From Antrodiella citrinella (lineage: Eukaryota; Basidiomycota; Agaricomycetes; Polyporales; Steccherinaceae): a DNA stretch of 61,737 nucleotides. Below the pieces are notes generated by a model. It made no database searches, had not been told where the DNA came from, and was given only the letters and a program-made list of their open reading frames with translations. Location: positions 1 through 61,737 of the forward strand of contig SGPM01000154.1 in assembly GCA_004802725.1 (NCBI GenBank), given 5' to 3'. The translations under genes were made by a program, and so were the position numbers. Of the stretch, positions 61,401-61,737 are shown in pieces (within the stretch, counting starts at the first letter, position 1; the number at the start of each line of letters is the position of its first letter).

Positions 61401-61500
61401 CCAAGCGGNCCATGCTACGAAAGCCACGGAGGGTACAACGACCACTTCGAGCAGAGACAAGTNTCCAGCCATGGCAGATGAAAGAGGGAGTTCGCAGTAN
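58446..61500. repeat. Direct tandem duplication, second unit
   Basis: Counterpart of 54080-57050. The left boundary is where TGTGAGATTTTCCATGTC aligns with 54088 onward; the right boundary is near 61500, where the 5' leaders diverge. Single N bases dot this unit from 59325 on, suggesting collapsed or allelic reads. Confidence 0.78.
59335..61472 (-). CDS. Cytochrome P450, array copy 3
   Basis: ATG 61472 to TAA 59335, same architecture as copy 2 and nearly identical at both ends. Distinct residues appear in the middle: HAFKCLLLDTITSVCFAKPM, AMDKSLDFLQVFVFFPIMRK. I-helix FAGSDTTSNALSTGI, ExxR KESLR, PERW and the heme loop AFSKGPRACVGMK are intact. The second intron is about 195 nt against about 50 nt in copy 2 because of inserted sequence (about 60977-61172). 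Several N bases fall in exons, so a few residues are unknown. No frameshift is forced by the readable bases. Substrate unknown. Confidence 0.86.
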
Positions 61501-61737
61501 ANAGCTAGTCTCCCAAGGCAGACCAAGATACGAGTCGCGGGTCACTTGTGGGGTCTTACCCCTAGGTCANTGTAGCGCTGGCGATATTGGGGTCGGGTTG
61601 GTATCTGTTNNTATTTGTCTTTGTCCTATTTGCTGTGCTTGGTACCGCNTGGATCGTTGGATTGCGAGTGGGTCGTCGTCGGNATTGTCNGACAACGTAG
61701 ANTANNGTATGNANGTGTNNNTNNGNTTCNAANACAG

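Noticed and set aside
51617..61472. Secondary-metabolite gene cluster around the P450s
   Set aside because: No terpene synthase, PKS, NRPS or prenyltransferase is visible, and the neighbours are an F-box-like protein and spacer DNA.

Overview
The window is nuclear DNA from a filamentous basidiomycete, most likely an Agaricomycete. Nearly every gene is cut by short GT-AG introns of roughly 45-100 nt. Several families are typical of mushroom-forming fungi: DUF6535 membrane proteins, a CACTA/CMC-like transposase with an N-terminal zinc finger, IFI6/IFI27-like proteins, and tandem cytochrome P450s. Housekeeping genes are also recognisable (SLD5, NC2-alpha, CFIm25, DAP1). Scattered N bases and a ~340 nt N run (about 24065-24401) mark low-quality assembly. 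All coordinates and splice sites were read by eye.

Layout. 1-8 kb: palindrome-rich left end, an unrecognised multi-exon gene (788-2900, -) and a complete transposase-like gene (3155-7688, -). 8-13 kb: ornithine cyclodeaminase/mu-crystallin-like gene (+) and a DUF6535 gene (-). 13.4-16 kb: tandem pair of IFI6/IFI27-like genes with signal peptides (+). 16.4-18.2 kb: convergent GINS subunit SLD5 (+) and NC2-alpha/DRAP1 (-). 18.9-22.8 kb: cytochrome b5-acyl-CoA dehydrogenase fusion (-) divergent from a dienelactone hydrolase (+). 23-26 kb: DAP1-like heme-binding protein and a BNR_4 protein broken by the assembly gap. 26-38 kb: mostly minus-strand genes (RhoGEF, alpha/beta hydrolase, NCS1 permease, questin-oxidase-like enzyme, weak ORFs). 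38.8-51 kb: CFIm25, a possible small secreted peptide, a METTL7-like methyltransferase, a CAX-family exchanger with unusual motifs, a multi-AT-hook protein and an F-box-like protein. 51.6-61.5 kb: three minus-strand P450 genes; the last two lie in a ~4.3 kb tandem duplication with mosaic identity.

How the genes fit together. There is no obvious biosynthetic core enzyme, so the P450 array looks like a tandem oxidase expansion rather than a full cluster. The divergent b5-ACAD/dienelactone hydrolase pair may share a promoter and act in catabolism. The most unusual content is the IFI6/IFI27-like pair next to the DUF6535 gene, the apparently intact transposase gene, the mosaic P450 duplication and the altered CAX motifs.
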